A DNA stretch of 64,000 nucleotides from Natranaeroarchaeum aerophilus (lineage in GTDB: Archaea; Halobacteriota; Halobacteria; Halobacteriales; Natronoarchaeaceae): positions 124,001-188,000 of the forward strand of contig NZ_JAKRVY010000002.1 of NCBI RefSeq assembly GCF_023638055.1. The letters are read 5' to 3'. Position numbers and translations under genes: made by a program. Below, in pieces: positions 27,630 to 36,760 of the stretch; positions within the stretch are counted from its first letter, which is position 1; each line of letters opens with the position of its first letter. The notes below the pieces were generated by a model. That model had not been told where the DNA came from. It was given only the letters and a program-made list of their open reading frames with translations, and ran no database searches.

Positions 27630-28742
27630 ATGGACCGGGAGAGATTCGTCGATATGGGGATCGCCTGCGCGGCTCTCACTGCGGCCGTGACGCTCCAGCC
27701 CTGGCCTTCACCGGCGGTGGTTGATGATTCCCTTCCGATCCCGGTCTCACCGCCGTTGGTCGCCACCGCGTTCGCACTCCTAGCACTTGCCGGGTTTCTT
27801 GGCCGCCGGTACGGCTGGCTCGGCCGCTGGACCGGTGTGGTGGCAACGGTTGGCGGAAGTACAGGGGCGGTAATACCGTCGGTGTCCGTGATCGTCGTGC
27901 TGACCGACGCGGGGATTGCGGTATCGATCTGGCCGCCGCTGGCAGTTGGACTCGGCGTCACGACCGGTGTGATCGGGATGGTTGACTGGGCGGAACTTCG
28001 GGTCGACGATCTGCTCGACCGGTTGGACACGCTCCTCGTCGCCAGCATCGTCGCGGTGACTGCAGTCCTCGCTACCGGGATTTTCGATGTGCTGGTCGGT
28101 TCGATCACAACCGCCCTGCTGGCTGTTGATCGGGGGCTCGCAGATGCTGTGACTGGCCAGCTTGCGGCCGCAGCCGGACTCTGGCTCGTCGTGGTGGTGT
28201 ATCTCTACTGGCGAGAGGGAGGGATTACCTCTATTGATCTACGCTGGCTGGACACGCGGGACCTACTGTACTGTCTCGGAGGATTCATTGGATTGTTGCT
28301 CGTCTTGCTTCTCAGTGCGGAGCTACTGGCTGGACTTGGAGTTCCCTCGTCGCCGTCTGGTGTCACCGAAGGCGCCCCCGAGCCCCGTCCTGAACTGTTC
28401 CTCGCTGTACTGCTCATCTCGGCGTTGCTGGTCGGGCCGGTCGAGGAACTGCTCTTTCGGAGCGTGATCCAGCGATCGTTGTACTCCTCGTTTACCCGGG
28501 CAAGCTCGGTCGTACTCAGTAGCATCCTGTACGCCGCGATCTATCTGCCGGCATACGCTACGGCTCCGTTCTCGGTCGCACTCGCCGGTCTCTCGCTGGC
28601 GTTCACCCTGTCGCTCGTACTGGCGGTCACCTACGCACGTACTGACAACGTCCTCGTCCCTGCGCTCATTCACGGCGCGTTTAACGCCTTCCAGTATGCG
28701 GTGCTGTACGTTGCCGTGGTACACGAGGTTGGAGTCGGGTGA
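27630..28742 (+). CDS. CPBP-family (Abi/Rce1-like) membrane protein with altered motif 2
   Basis: The 370-residue polytopic membrane protein (about nine helices) has a C-terminal Abi/CPBP domain. Motif 1 EELLFR (about residue 273) and motif 3 with its His (LIHGAFNAF) are present. In motif 2, where the family has FxxxH before LPAY, it reads ILYAAIYLPAY, so the metal-binding His is Tyr. The other CPBP gene in this window (41274) keeps FAVVHLPAY. CPBP proteins include CAAX-type prenyl peptidases; this one may be weakly active or non-catalytic. It starts 26 nt after pgi. Confidence 0.8.
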   Translation: MDRERFVDMGIACAALTAAVTLQPWPSPAVVDDSLPIPVSPPLVATAFALLALAGFLGRRYGWLGRWTGVVATVGGSTGAVIPSVSVIVVLTDAGIAVSIWPPLAVGLGVTTGVIGMVDWAELRVDDLLDRLDTLLVASIVAVTAVLATGIFDVLVGSITTALLAVDRGLADAVTGQLAAAAGLWLVVVVYLYWREGGITSIDLRWLDTRDLLYCLGGFIGLLLVLLLSAELLAGLGVPSSPSGVTEGAPEPRPELFLAVLLISALLVGPVEELLFRSVIQRSLYSSFTRASSVVLSSILYAAIYLPAYATAPFSVALAGLSLAFTLSLVLAVTYARTDNVLVPALIHGAFNAFQYAVLYVAVVHEVGVG

Positions 28743-28799
28743 CTGTCCGGCCCTTCGAAGGCTTTATCGGCCGCCTCGGCGTCCGTCCCGATAACAACC

Positions 28800-29330
28800 A
28801 TGTCCGAGAAACCCGCCTCTATGTATCGGCAGATCGACAAGCCATCGTACACCCGCCGCGAGTACATGGGAGGAATTCCCGGCTCGAAGATCGCCCAGCA
28901 CCAGATGGGTGATCTGCAGGCCGACCCCGACGACTACCCCGTCCAGATCAGTCTGGTCACCGAGGAAGCCGTTCAGTTGCGCCACGGCGCGCTCGAAAGC
29001 GCCCGCCTGTCGGCGAATCGCCACCTCATCAAGGAGTTCGGCGAGGGCAACTACAAGATGACGCTGCGGAAGTTCCCTCACCAGGTCCTGCGTGAGAACA
29101 AACAGGCAACCGGTGCCGGGGCCGACCGTGTCTCCGACGGAATGCGCCAGTCGTTCGGCAAAATCGTCGGTACGGCCGCCCGGATCCCCGAAGGCGACCG
29201 CATCTTCACCGCCTGGTGTGATGTCGACCAGGCCGTCGAGGTCAAAGAGGCCTTCCGCCGCTCGTACAACAAGCTCTCGCCGCCGTGTCGCATCGTCGTC
29301 GAGCGCGGCGAAGAGGAACTCGTCTCCTGA
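28800..29330 (+). CDS. rpl10e: Large-subunit ribosomal protein L10e (uL16)
   Basis: This 176-residue protein of the uL16/L10e family sits near the peptidyl transferase centre and tRNA-binding sites. Characteristic segments are [33 protein letters not shown] and [17 protein letters not shown]. Length and sequence are normal for archaea. It is preceded by a short gap after the CPBP gene and followed by a RimK-like ligase gene. Confidence 0.97.
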   Translation: MSEKPASMYRQIDKPSYTRREYMGGIPGSKIAQHQMGDLQADPDDYPVQISLVTEEAVQLRHGALESARLSANRHLIKEFGEGNYKMTLRKFPHQVLRENKQATGAGADRVSDGMRQSFGKIVGTAARIPEGDRIFTAWCDVDQAVEVKEAFRRSYNKLSPPCRIVVERGEEELVS

Positions 29331-29385
29331 GATCGGTCGGCGACCGAACAGCATCCTTTTGCGTTTCTGCTCCCCAGTGCCGGCT

Positions 29386-30255
29386 ATGATCGACCTCGTC
29401 GCGGTCAACCGCGCGGAGACGTTCGAGCGGATCCGCGACCCACTGGCAAACCGGGACATTCGACTTCACCACGTTCCAGTTACTGAGCGGACACTCGCAC
29501 TGACTGACGATGCCGCCCGACGTGACGAGTTCGATGTCGGCTTCGTCTATCCGGGACGATTCATGGAAGGTGGGGTTGCCGACGCACTGTTCGATATCCC
29601 ATGGATCAACGGCCGCGAGGCGGTCGTCACTTCACGAAACAAGGGTGGCGTGATCGCTCGACTCGATGCCGCTGGAGTTCCAGTTCCGAAGACGGTTATG
29701 GTCTCGAACCCAGTCGGCCAGGACGAGTTGACCGACGTTTTCGAACGGTTCGAGCCGCCGGTTGTCGTCAAGCCCAACTCGGCGACACGCGGTGTCGGCG
29801 TGGCGAAAGTCCACGATCTCGATTCCTTTCTGGGCGTCGTCGATTATCTGGATCTGGTGCACGACTACCGCGCGACCGGCGACAAGTCGTTTCTCGTCCA
29901 GGAGTACGTGGCGGGCGCGACCGACTATCGGGCGATGATCGTTGACGGCGAGTACGTCGGTGCCGTCGAACGGCGGTTGCCGGATGACGCGCTTCGCTCG
30001 GGGCAGTGGAAACACAACGTCCACCGTGGTGCGGACGCGACCGGTGTCGATCTGCCGAACCACCTGCGCGAGCTGGCCGCACGGGTAGCGGCGGAGCTAG
30101 ATATTCCGTTGCTTGGGGTCGATCTGCTCGTCTCCGAGGATCGGGCGGTCGTCAGTGAGACGAACGCGCGGCCGACGGTCGATGCGGCGACGAAGTACGA
30201 GGAGGGCTTCTACGACCGACTGGCAATGTTGATTGAGCAAGTGGCAAAGGAATGA
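29386..30255 (+). CDS. RimK-type ATP-grasp ligase
   Basis: The 289-residue ATP-grasp enzyme (RimK family) couples ATP hydrolysis to joining an amino group to a carboxylate. Seen are the preATP-grasp N-terminus, the ATP-binding lysines (PVVVKPNSATRGVGVAKV), the hinge FLVQEYVAG, and metal ligands near the C-terminus (GVDLLVSEDRAVVSETNARP). Related proteins add glutamates to ribosomal protein S6, coenzyme F420 or peptides. It lies 55 nt after rpl10e, so modification of a translation component is possible but only inferred from position. Confidence 0.85.
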   Translation: MIDLVAVNRAETFERIRDPLANRDIRLHHVPVTERTLALTDDAARRDEFDVGFVYPGRFMEGGVADALFDIPWINGREAVVTSRNKGGVIARLDAAGVPVPKTVMVSNPVGQDELTDVFERFEPPVVVKPNSATRGVGVAKVHDLDSFLGVVDYLDLVHDYRATGDKSFLVQEYVAGATDYRAMIVDGEYVGAVERRLPDDALRSGQWKHNVHRGADATGVDLPNHLRELAARVAAELDIPLLGVDLLVSEDRAVVSETNARPTVDAATKYEEGFYDRLAMLIEQVAKE

Positions 30256-30298
30256 CGGGGCGTCGAGCCTGTGTCGGCTGAGCACGAGCCCGGACCGC

Positions 30299-30697
30299 TC
30301 AGTCGAGGTCTATGTCCGCTGAGTCATCGGCGCGGTCGAAGACGACTTCGAGGACGCCGTTGTTGTAGGTTGCATCCGCGGAGTGTTCGTCGACGGTACC
30401 CGGCAGAGAGACCTTGTCGTCGTATTGACGGCGCTCGTTCGCCGCGGAAATCGTCAGTACTTCGCCATCGCACTTGAGATCGATCGCTTCCTTGTCGACG
30501 CCGGGAATATCGGCGATCACACGGATTTCGTCGTCGGTTTCGTGGATGTCGACGTGGGTGTCGGTGCCGAACCCGGGGCCGGACTCGAAGCCAGCGCTGG
30601 ACTCGAAGTCGACGTCACCGCTCATCATATCGTTCATCATCCGCTCGATCTCGCGAAACAGATCGTCGAAGGGATCGTCCCGGTCGTCGCGTCTCAT
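30299..30697 (-). CDS. Hsp20/alpha-crystallin small heat-shock protein
   Basis: The 132-residue chaperone has a disordered Asp/Arg/Met-rich N-terminus (about 1-45). An alpha-crystallin domain follows (about 46-125: THVDIHETDDEIRVIADIPGVDK, VLTISAANERR, YNNGVLEVVF), with the GVL motif. It holds unfolded proteins to prevent aggregation. It is short but within range for haloarchaeal small Hsps. It has its own upstream region of 237 nt shared with gap. Confidence 0.92.
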   Translation of the reverse strand: MRRDDRDDPFDDLFREIERMMNDMMSGDVDFESSAGFESGPGFGTDTHVDIHETDDEIRVIADIPGVDKEAIDLKCDGEVLTISAANERRQYDDKVSLPGTVDEHSADATYNNGVLEVVFDRADDSADIDLD

Positions 30698-30934
30698 GGC
30701 TGTAGGTAGTGACTAGCCGAGCAAAAGCCTTCTGTCCAGTCGTAGCTCTCCTATCGTTCGAAGGGCTGTTTGCAGTGTTGCCATCTCAGTCGCAATTGAC
30801 TGGTTTGTGTCTGTCAAGTTCTGATCTACACGCCGTTTGATCCTCAACATCGGACCCGGTTTCTACATAATAGTTCATCTGTCGGACGGAGTTTTAGATA
30901 AATACTTTACGTGTGACAGAGAAACACTACAGGT
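30698..30934. promoter_or_regulatory. Divergent intergenic region between hsp20 and gap
   Basis: A strong TATA-like TTTAGATAAATAC (30893-30905) stands about 35 nt before the gap ATG. On the other strand the hsp20 start is 1 nt from the region's left edge; no clear TATA box was picked for it. Nothing else is recognised. Confidence 0.5.
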
Positions 30935-31954
30935 ATGAGTGGAACTGCAGACGACCCGCTTCGTGTAGGACTGAACGGCTTCGGTCGTATCGGTCGCAAT
31001 GTGTTCCGAGCAGCGCTCGAGGACGATGGTATCGAAATCGTCGCCATCAACGATATTATGGATGTCGACGATATGGCGTATCTCCTCAAGTACGACAGCG
31101 TCCACGGCCGGACCGAGGACGTCTCGATCGACGGCGAGACGCTCGTGGCCGGCGATGCGTCCGCCGATGTGCTCACGGTCAAGGATCCCGCAGATCTGCC
31201 GTGGGACGAGTACGACGTCGACGTCGCCTTCGAGTGCACCGGTCTCTTCCGCACCTACGACGAGGCCCACAGCCACGTCGAGGCAGGTGCCGACAAGGCG
31301 TTGATCTCCGCGCCCGCAAAGGGCGAGAAAGACGTCCAGACGATCGTGTACGGCGTCAACGACGACGAGTACGACGGCGAGGATGTCGTCTCGAACGCCT
31401 CCTGTACCACGAACTCCGTCTCCCCGATCGCGAAGGTGCTCAACGACGAGTTCGGCATCGAATCCGGCGTCCTGACGACGACGCACGCCTACACCGGCTC
31501 CCAGAACCTGATCGACGGCCCCAAAGCCAAGACCCGACGTGGTCGCGCGGCCGCCGAGAACATCGTCCCAACCTCGACCGGTGCCGCACAGGCGACCACC
31601 GAGGTCCTGCCGGAACTCGAGGGCAAGCTCGACGGGATGGCGATGCGTGTCCCGGTCCCGAACGGCTCGATCACGGACCTGACGGTCGATCTGGCCGAGG
31701 AGGTCTCCGCCGAGGAGGTCAACGCCGCGTTCGAGGAGGCCGCTAACGGCGAACTCGAGGGCGTGCTCGGCTACACCGAAGAGGAGCTCGTCTCCAACGA
31801 CATCATCGGCGAGCCGTACTCCTCCTTCGTCGACGCCAACTCCACGATGAAAGTCGAGGACGGTCTCGTGAAGGTCCTCGCATGGTACGACAACGAAGTC
31901 GGCTTCTCGAACCGCATGCTCGACGTCGCGAAGTTCATTGTCGACGAAGCCTAA
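30935..31954 (+). CDS. gap: Glyceraldehyde-3-phosphate dehydrogenase (type I)
   Basis: The 339-residue enzyme oxidises glyceraldehyde-3-phosphate with NAD(P) and phosphate to 1,3-bisphosphoglycerate. Rossmann motif GLNGFGRIGRN is at the start, catalytic Cys157 in SNASCTTNS, catalytic His in TTHAYTGSQ, and the C-terminal WYDNEVGFSNRM is conserved. It is the bacterial-type enzyme (GapI), as in other sugar-using haloarchaea, not the archaeal GapII. pgk follows 44 nt downstream, forming a glycolytic pair. A T5 run lies between them (31968-31972). Confidence 0.97.
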   Translation: MSGTADDPLRVGLNGFGRIGRNVFRAALEDDGIEIVAINDIMDVDDMAYLLKYDSVHGRTEDVSIDGETLVAGDASADVLTVKDPADLPWDEYDVDVAFECTGLFRTYDEAHSHVEAGADKALISAPAKGEKDVQTIVYGVNDDEYDGEDVVSNASCTTNSVSPIAKVLNDEFGIESGVLTTTHAYTGSQNLIDGPKAKTRRGRAAAENIVPTSTGAAQATTEVLPELEGKLDGMAMRVPVPNGSITDLTVDLAEEVSAEEVNAAFEEAANGELEGVLGYTEEELVSNDIIGEPYSSFVDANSTMKVEDGLVKVLAWYDNEVGFSNRMLDVAKFIVDEA

Positions 31955-31967
31955 AGGACCGACTACC

Positions 31968-31972
31968 TTTTT
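31968..31972 (+). terminator. Possible T5 terminator between gap and pgk
   Basis: CCTTTTTAG lies 14 nt after the gap stop. Partial termination here could let the two genes be expressed at different levels; only the T-run supports this. Confidence 0.3.
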
Positions 31973-31998
31973 AGTTCACCGCAGCCCATACCCAAACT

Positions 31999-33207
31999 AT
32001 GTTCGAAACTATCGACGACCTCGACGACCAGCAACGACTCCTGATGCGCATCGACGTGAACGCCCCCGTCGACGACGGGGAGGTGCAGGACAACCGCCGG
32101 TTCGTCCGCCACGCCGAGACGATCTCGGAACTGCTCGCGGACGACCACGCAGTCGCGCTGATGGCCCACCAGGGCCGTCCGGGGCGTGACACGTTCGTTA
32201 CGCTCGAACAGCACGCCGACATCCTCGCGGAGCACGTCGGCGAGTCCGTCGAGTACGTCCCCTCGACCTATGGCGAAGAAGCCCTCGACGCCATCGACGA
32301 CCTCGAATCCGGCGACGTGATCCTGCTCGAAAACGTCCGGATGACCGACGAGGAACTCGCCGATCTGACGCCCGAAGAGCACGGCGAGACCGAGTTCGTC
32401 CAGACGCTCGCGCCCGAGTTCGATGCCTACGTCAACGACGGTTACTCGGTCGCCCACCGCGCACACACCTCGATCGTCGGCTTCCCGCAGGTCATGGACA
32501 GCTACGCTGGCCGGGTAATGTCCGACGAGTACGAGTACAACACCAGCGTCGAGCGCCGCGAGTTCGACGGGAAGGTCACGATGGTGCTCGGCGGGACGAA
32601 AGCCGAAGACGTCATCGCAGCGATGGAGCACCTGGATGAAAAGGTCGACCAGTTCCTGCTCGGCGGGATCGTCGGTCACCTGTTCCAGCGCGCGAACGGC
32701 TACGACATTGGGACGGACACGCCGGAAGGTCCCGGCGGTCTCTACGATGACAACTGGGAGGCAAACGAAGAGACGATCCGCGAGGTCATCGACGAGTACG
32801 GCGATCGGATCTCCCTGCCCGTCGACGTCGCCCGGGAGGGCGAGGATGGTGAGCGGGTCACCGATCGGATGGAGAACCTGCAGGGATCGCCCGACGCCTA
32901 CATGGACATCGGCGAGGCGACGATCGACGAGTATCGCCCGCACGTCGAGGAGTCCGAGGCCGTCCTCGTGAAGGGTGCACTCGGCGTCTTCGAGATGGAG
33001 GCGTTCAGCTACGGGACCCGCGGCGTCCTGCAGGCGGTCGCCGAGACCGATTGTTTCTCGGTCGTCGGCGGTGGCGATACCTCCCGTTCGGTCGAGATGT
33101 ACGATATCGGGACTGAAAACTTCAACCACCTCTCGATCGCTGGGGGCGCGTACCTGAAAGCGCTAACCGGGGAGCCGCTGGCGGCGATCGAAGCGCTCGA
33201 AAAGTAG
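31999..33207 (+). CDS. pgk: Phosphoglycerate kinase
   Basis: This 402-residue enzyme makes ATP from 1,3-bisphosphoglycerate. Family blocks are RIDVNAPVDDGEVQDNRR (substrate-binding Asp/Asn/Arg), LMAHQGRPG (His in place), LLENVR, YVNDGYSVAHRAH, LGGTKAED and the phosphate-binding VVGGGDTSRSV loop at the end. It follows gap in the same direction. Confidence 0.97.
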   Translation: MFETIDDLDDQQRLLMRIDVNAPVDDGEVQDNRRFVRHAETISELLADDHAVALMAHQGRPGRDTFVTLEQHADILAEHVGESVEYVPSTYGEEALDAIDDLESGDVILLENVRMTDEELADLTPEEHGETEFVQTLAPEFDAYVNDGYSVAHRAHTSIVGFPQVMDSYAGRVMSDEYEYNTSVERREFDGKVTMVLGGTKAEDVIAAMEHLDEKVDQFLLGGIVGHLFQRANGYDIGTDTPEGPGGLYDDNWEANEETIREVIDEYGDRISLPVDVAREGEDGERVTDRMENLQGSPDAYMDIGEATIDEYRPHVEESEAVLVKGALGVFEMEAFSYGTRGVLQAVAETDCFSVVGGGDTSRSVEMYDIGTENFNHLSIAGGAYLKALTGEPLAAIEALEK

Positions 33208-33278
33208 CGCTCCACTCTCGGATATTTTTCGAGCATCGGGAGAACAAGACCTAACACGCTACCAGCCGAGGAGTCGGT

Positions 33279-34232
33279 ATGAGCGAGCTCTACGAGGCCG
33301 CAGAAACTGCAGTACAGCAGTGTCTGAATGTCGGTGCCGAGGAGTCCTGTCTGATCGTTACCGACGACAAGCGCCAGCCGATCGGCGAGGCGCTGTACGA
33401 CGCCGCAACAGCGGTCACTGACGAGGCGACGATCATACGCTATCAGCCCGGCGACCAGCACGGGGAGGAGCCGCCAGCCCCGGTTGCCGCCGCAATGGCC
33501 GAGTCTGACGTCTTTCTTGCGCCGACGACCAAGAGCCTGAGCCATACCCGTGCGCGCGGAACTGCGTGTGAGTCGGGTGCACGCGGCGCGACGCTGCCGG
33601 GAATCACCGAAGACGTGTTTACGACCGGTCTCGACGCCGACTACGACTCGATCGCGGCGGTCTCCGCGGAGCTACTGGAGACCGTTCAGGACGCCGACGA
33701 GATTCGTGTCACGACGCCCGCAGGGACGGATATCACCTTCGCAGTGGGCAACCGGGACTGGCACACCGATACGGGAATCGTTCACGAGCCCGGCGAGTTC
33801 TCGAACCTGCCCGCTGGCGAGGTATTCATCAGTCCCACATCGACCGATGGGGCCTTCGTCGTCGACGGTACGATGCGGCCCCATGGCCTGCTCGCGGAGG
33901 GCCACCAGCTCTCCTTCGAGGTGGAGGACGGCTACGTCACCGAAATCAGCGACGACGAGATCCGCGCACAGATCGAGACCGCTGGCGAAGAGGTCGGACA
34001 GGACGCCTACAACCTCGCCGAACTGGGTATCGGGACGAACGTCGGTGTAACCGAACTGGTCGGATCGGTCCTGCTCGACGAAAAAGCAGCCGGAACAGTC
34101 CATATCGCGATCGGGGACGACGCCGGGATCGGTGGGGATACCGATGCGCCGCTTCACATGGATGGGATCCTGCGCGAGCCGACAGTGTTCGTGGATGGTC
34201 AGGCCATCGAGCTCCCACAGCCCGATCGGTAA
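33279..34232 (+). CDS. M29-type (thermophilic) aminopeptidase-like protein
   Basis: The 317-residue protein matches the COG2309 aminopeptidase family (leucyl aminopeptidase, aminopeptidase T). Likely dinuclear-metal ligands are the Glu in LPAGEVF, the Glu in LAELGIGTN, the His in VHIAIGDD and the His and Asp in LHMDG, in the family's order. It would remove N-terminal residues from peptides in the cytoplasm. It is shorter than the 400-residue bacterial enzymes, mainly in the N-terminal part. Its TAA overlaps the ATG of the next small gene by one base. Confidence 0.8.
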   Translation: MSELYEAAETAVQQCLNVGAEESCLIVTDDKRQPIGEALYDAATAVTDEATIIRYQPGDQHGEEPPAPVAAAMAESDVFLAPTTKSLSHTRARGTACESGARGATLPGITEDVFTTGLDADYDSIAAVSAELLETVQDADEIRVTTPAGTDITFAVGNRDWHTDTGIVHEPGEFSNLPAGEVFISPTSTDGAFVVDGTMRPHGLLAEGHQLSFEVEDGYVTEISDDEIRAQIETAGEEVGQDAYNLAELGIGTNVGVTELVGSVLLDEKAAGTVHIAIGDDAGIGGDTDAPLHMDGILREPTVFVDGQAIELPQPDR

Positions 34233-34525
34233 TGACCAATTCTGACGGTGAGACGTCCCACGAGGATACGCATACGGAGAGTAACAACGGGAGACCCCCC
34301 ACGATCCGCTCACGGCCACGGCGACTGGTTTCATACCTGCGACATAACCGGACGCGGATACTGACCGATACCGCAGTGCTGGTGGCCTGGGTGCTGGTGG
34401 TATCATCTATCTTCAGCTGGCTCGACTTGCCAAACTGGCTCCTCTACGTGGTGATCTTCGCTGGCGTCGTCGTCTACGCCCGGGCCACGCCAACGTGGGA
34501 ACGACCCTATCAAAGTCCGGACTAG
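34232..34525 (+). CDS. Small membrane protein of unknown function
   Basis: This 97-residue protein has a polar N-terminus (about 1-45, Ser/Thr/Arg-rich) and two hydrophobic helices (about 46-64 and 68-85: TDTAVLVAWVLVVSSIF, LLYVVIFAGVVVYA). It belongs to a haloarchaeal family that I recognise only by shape. Coupled to the peptidase gene by a 1-nt overlap (TAATG) and ending on a CTAG shared with the convergent gene. No function is assignable. Confidence 0.65.
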   Translation: MTNSDGETSHEDTHTESNNGRPPTIRSRPRRLVSYLRHNRTRILTDTAVLVAWVLVVSSIFSWLDLPNWLLYVVIFAGVVVYARATPTWERPYQSPD

Positions 34526-35769
34526 ACGAACTGCAACAGCGGGAGGGTCACCGCCACGACCCAGAGCAATGCGCCAGTCCTGACGTAGCCGAACTCGATC
34601 CCCGGCTCCCGAGCGGTCTGTGACGCCCCTGCGGCGATCAGCCCGATCCCAACGGCGAGCGCGCCACGATGGACGACCGTGTCGAGCGGGAGCGTCGTGA
34701 CACCCATAACAGTGTAATCGAGGAAGATAGCGACTGTAAAGCCGAGTGCAGCTGCGGTAAACGCCTGTGCCCGATCGAGCTGGCGCGTCGTGAGATAGGC
34801 GGCGATCGGAAACCCGATCACCAGTATGGGGTAGAAGACGGCCACGATGAGTTTCGGGTTGCGTTCGGGGAGGAGACGCTCTGCGCCGACCGCACCGAAC
34901 CGAATGGACAGGTAGAGCGCGACCAGCACGGCGACAGCCAGCAACGATCGCACCGTCGTCTGAACGTCGTCGTTCGACCACAGCTCCTTGCCCTGCTCGA
35001 AGCTCCGGGCCGCTCTGGTCGAGCCAAGCAACAGACCAGCAAACAGCAGGTACGTGGCACGGTCGTCGAGGTCGACGATCGTCACCCAGCCGTCGGCGTC
35101 CGAGCTGTCGTCGTTACCGAATCGATCGCGGCTGAGATTCTCGACGTACCATCGGTCGATGAACTCCTCCTCGACGGCCAGCTGTGAGTCTTCGATACTG
35201 TGGACGGTGTGTCGTAGATGGAACCAGTCCCAGTGCTCGTCGTGGGCCTGCATCGCGGTCCAGTCATCCTCGCCAGGATCGTTGTACGCCCGTATATGAC
35301 GCCGATCACCGAGATAGTCGCCATCGGCGAGCTGATACGACTCCACGAGCCACATCGGCGTCCCGTCGGCCGGATCGACGTATACGTACCGGGTCGCACC
35401 GTCTGCGCCGCCCCACGCCACGGTCGACGTTGCGTTCCCGTCAATCTCGAACTCCTCTGCGGGGGCAATATCCTGCTCGTCTTCCTCGACGTCTTCCCAG
35501 TCCGCGAGCGTGGACTCGCGCAGTGCGCGCTCCGTCACGTCGGAATCACCGTAGACGACGAGGTTAATCGAGAGCGTCCGCTCGTGAGTGCTCGGCTCTC
35601 GACTCGTGTACGGCCACAGTTCCGACCCGTCTTCCAGGGTCACAGTTTCGGGCTCGCCGGGTGACGCTGATTCGGAGAACTCGGCAGTCACTATCGACGC
35701 GCCAGCGATCATAGCGATCACGACGAACAGAATGGTGACCGCCGTTGACGGGCGGACATCGATCGGCAC
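34522..35769 (-). CDS. Membrane protein with large extracytoplasmic N-terminal domain
   Basis: This 415-residue protein starts with GTG. A first helix (about 10-29) is followed by about 215 extracytoplasmic residues containing an ordered pattern (RYVYVDPADGTPMW, RRHIRAY, DWTAMQAHDEHWDWFHLRHT). It then has six or seven hydrophobic helices (about 240-415). The His/Trp/Asp pattern faintly recalls LssY C-terminal domains, but I would not assign it. The C-terminal helices include LDYTVMGVTTLPLDTVV. It is convergent with, and shares its stop-codon CTAG with, the preceding small gene. Confidence 0.65.
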   Translation of the reverse strand: MPIDVRPSTAVTILFVVIAMIAGASIVTAEFSESASPGEPETVTLEDGSELWPYTSREPSTHERTLSINLVVYGDSDVTERALRESTLADWEDVEEDEQDIAPAEEFEIDGNATSTVAWGGADGATRYVYVDPADGTPMWLVESYQLADGDYLGDRRHIRAYNDPGEDDWTAMQAHDEHWDWFHLRHTVHSIEDSQLAVEEEFIDRWYVENLSRDRFGNDDSSDADGWVTIVDLDDRATYLLFAGLLLGSTRAARSFEQGKELWSNDDVQTTVRSLLAVAVLVALYLSIRFGAVGAERLLPERNPKLIVAVFYPILVIGFPIAAYLTTRQLDRAQAFTAAALGFTVAIFLDYTVMGVTTLPLDTVVHRGALAVGIGLIAAGASQTAREPGIEFGYVRTGALLWVVAVTLPLLQFV

Positions 35770-35916
35770 ACTCGTCCTTTCCGAGTATTGCGTATATAAC
35801 GCTTGTGGGCGCGATAGAGTGCGGAACTACCTGAACAGCAACTGGAGACGAAACGTAGCCATTACGACCGATCCCGGCGTATGATTTTAGTGCGCGGGAT
35901 TCCTAATGGTTCATGT

Positions 35917-36087
35917 ATGGGATTCGGTAGCTACGACGAATCCGAACAGGAAAATCAGGATTTTGACACGGACATTGATGAGAACAACGTCGGCGCGGGC
36001 AGCGAGCACGACGGCGAGATAGAGTACGAAATCGGAGCATCGAACAACGAACTACTCGACCGTCTCGAAGAGATCAAAGACGAGTAA
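35917..36087 (+). CDS. DUF5786 family small acidic protein
   Basis: This 56-residue protein begins MGFGSYDESEQENQ and ends in a helix, NELLDRLEEIKDE. This is the pattern of the haloarchaeal family I recognise as DUF5786. It is very acidic with no membrane segment. An upstream in-frame ATG at 35881 adds 12 unlikely residues and is rejected. It precedes the DUF99 gene by 5 nt, so both are probably one transcript. Confidence 0.85.
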   Translation: MGFGSYDESEQENQDFDTDIDENNVGAGSEHDGEIEYEIGASNNELLDRLEEIKDE

Positions 36088-36092
36088 CGTCG

Positions 36093-36644
36093 ATGCAGGC
36101 CGGAACGCGGGCGCTTGGAATCGCCGAATCGTACAGCGGTTCGGCCGATGAGTCGTATGCCACGCTCGCGGGCGCGGTTGTTCGGGCTGATCGTGTAGTA
36201 GATGGTATCGGCTTCGATCGGACCACTGTCGGCGGGCTGGACGTGACCGACGCTGTCTGTCGTCTGGTCGACCGCGACGACGTTCGTCTTGTACTGTTAT
36301 CGGGGATTGCACTCTCCTGGTACAACCTCTGTGATCTCCGGGCGGTACACGACCGGATCGATCGGCCGGTACTCTCGGTGAGCTACGGGGAAAGCGATGG
36401 GCTAGAAGCGGCGATACGGCGTGAATTCGACGGGGAACCGCTCCGGAAACGCCTGGAGATCTATTGGTCTCTGCCCTGCCGTCGATCAGTATCCGTCGAC
36501 GGACGTACGGTTTTTGTTAGATCGATCGGTGATGTCGAGACAGAGGCAGTCGTCCGGCGATTTACCTTGGGCAATGCGCGGCCGGAGCCTGTACGTGTCG
36601 CCAAGTTGGCTGCACGGGCAGCACACGCCTATCGACATAGCTGA
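36093..36644 (+). CDS. DUF99 family protein (endonuclease V-like fold)
   Basis: The 183-residue protein has the DUF99 signature: ALGIAES at the start, the GGLDVTD segment, LLSGIALSWYN and VSYGESDGLE. DUF99 is an archaeal family related in fold to endonuclease V, proposed to act on deoxyuridine-containing DNA. The product is of normal length. It follows DUF5786 by 5 nt. Confidence 0.85.
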   Translation: MQAGTRALGIAESYSGSADESYATLAGAVVRADRVVDGIGFDRTTVGGLDVTDAVCRLVDRDDVRLVLLSGIALSWYNLCDLRAVHDRIDRPVLSVSYGESDGLEAAIRREFDGEPLRKRLEIYWSLPCRRSVSVDGRTVFVRSIGDVETEAVVRRFTLGNARPEPVRVAKLAARAAHAYRHS

Positions 36645-36760
36645 CACACCCCATCAGCCGTTCGTGAACTATCCTGAACAATCCCGCACAAACAGGGGTG
36701 TCATCCCGACAATCTGGAGACAGTAGTTTCATTATCGAGACGACCGTAGCCACACGTACG

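Noticed and set aside
31963-33129. 388-codon minus-strand frame over pgk
   Set aside because: Antisense shadow of phosphoglycerate kinase with no recognisable motifs.
36643-36705. Imperfect inverted repeat TGACACACCCC / AGGGGTGTCA between DUF99 and PAP2 genes
   Set aside because: One base is inserted in an arm and the arms are 42 nt apart; not strong enough to call.
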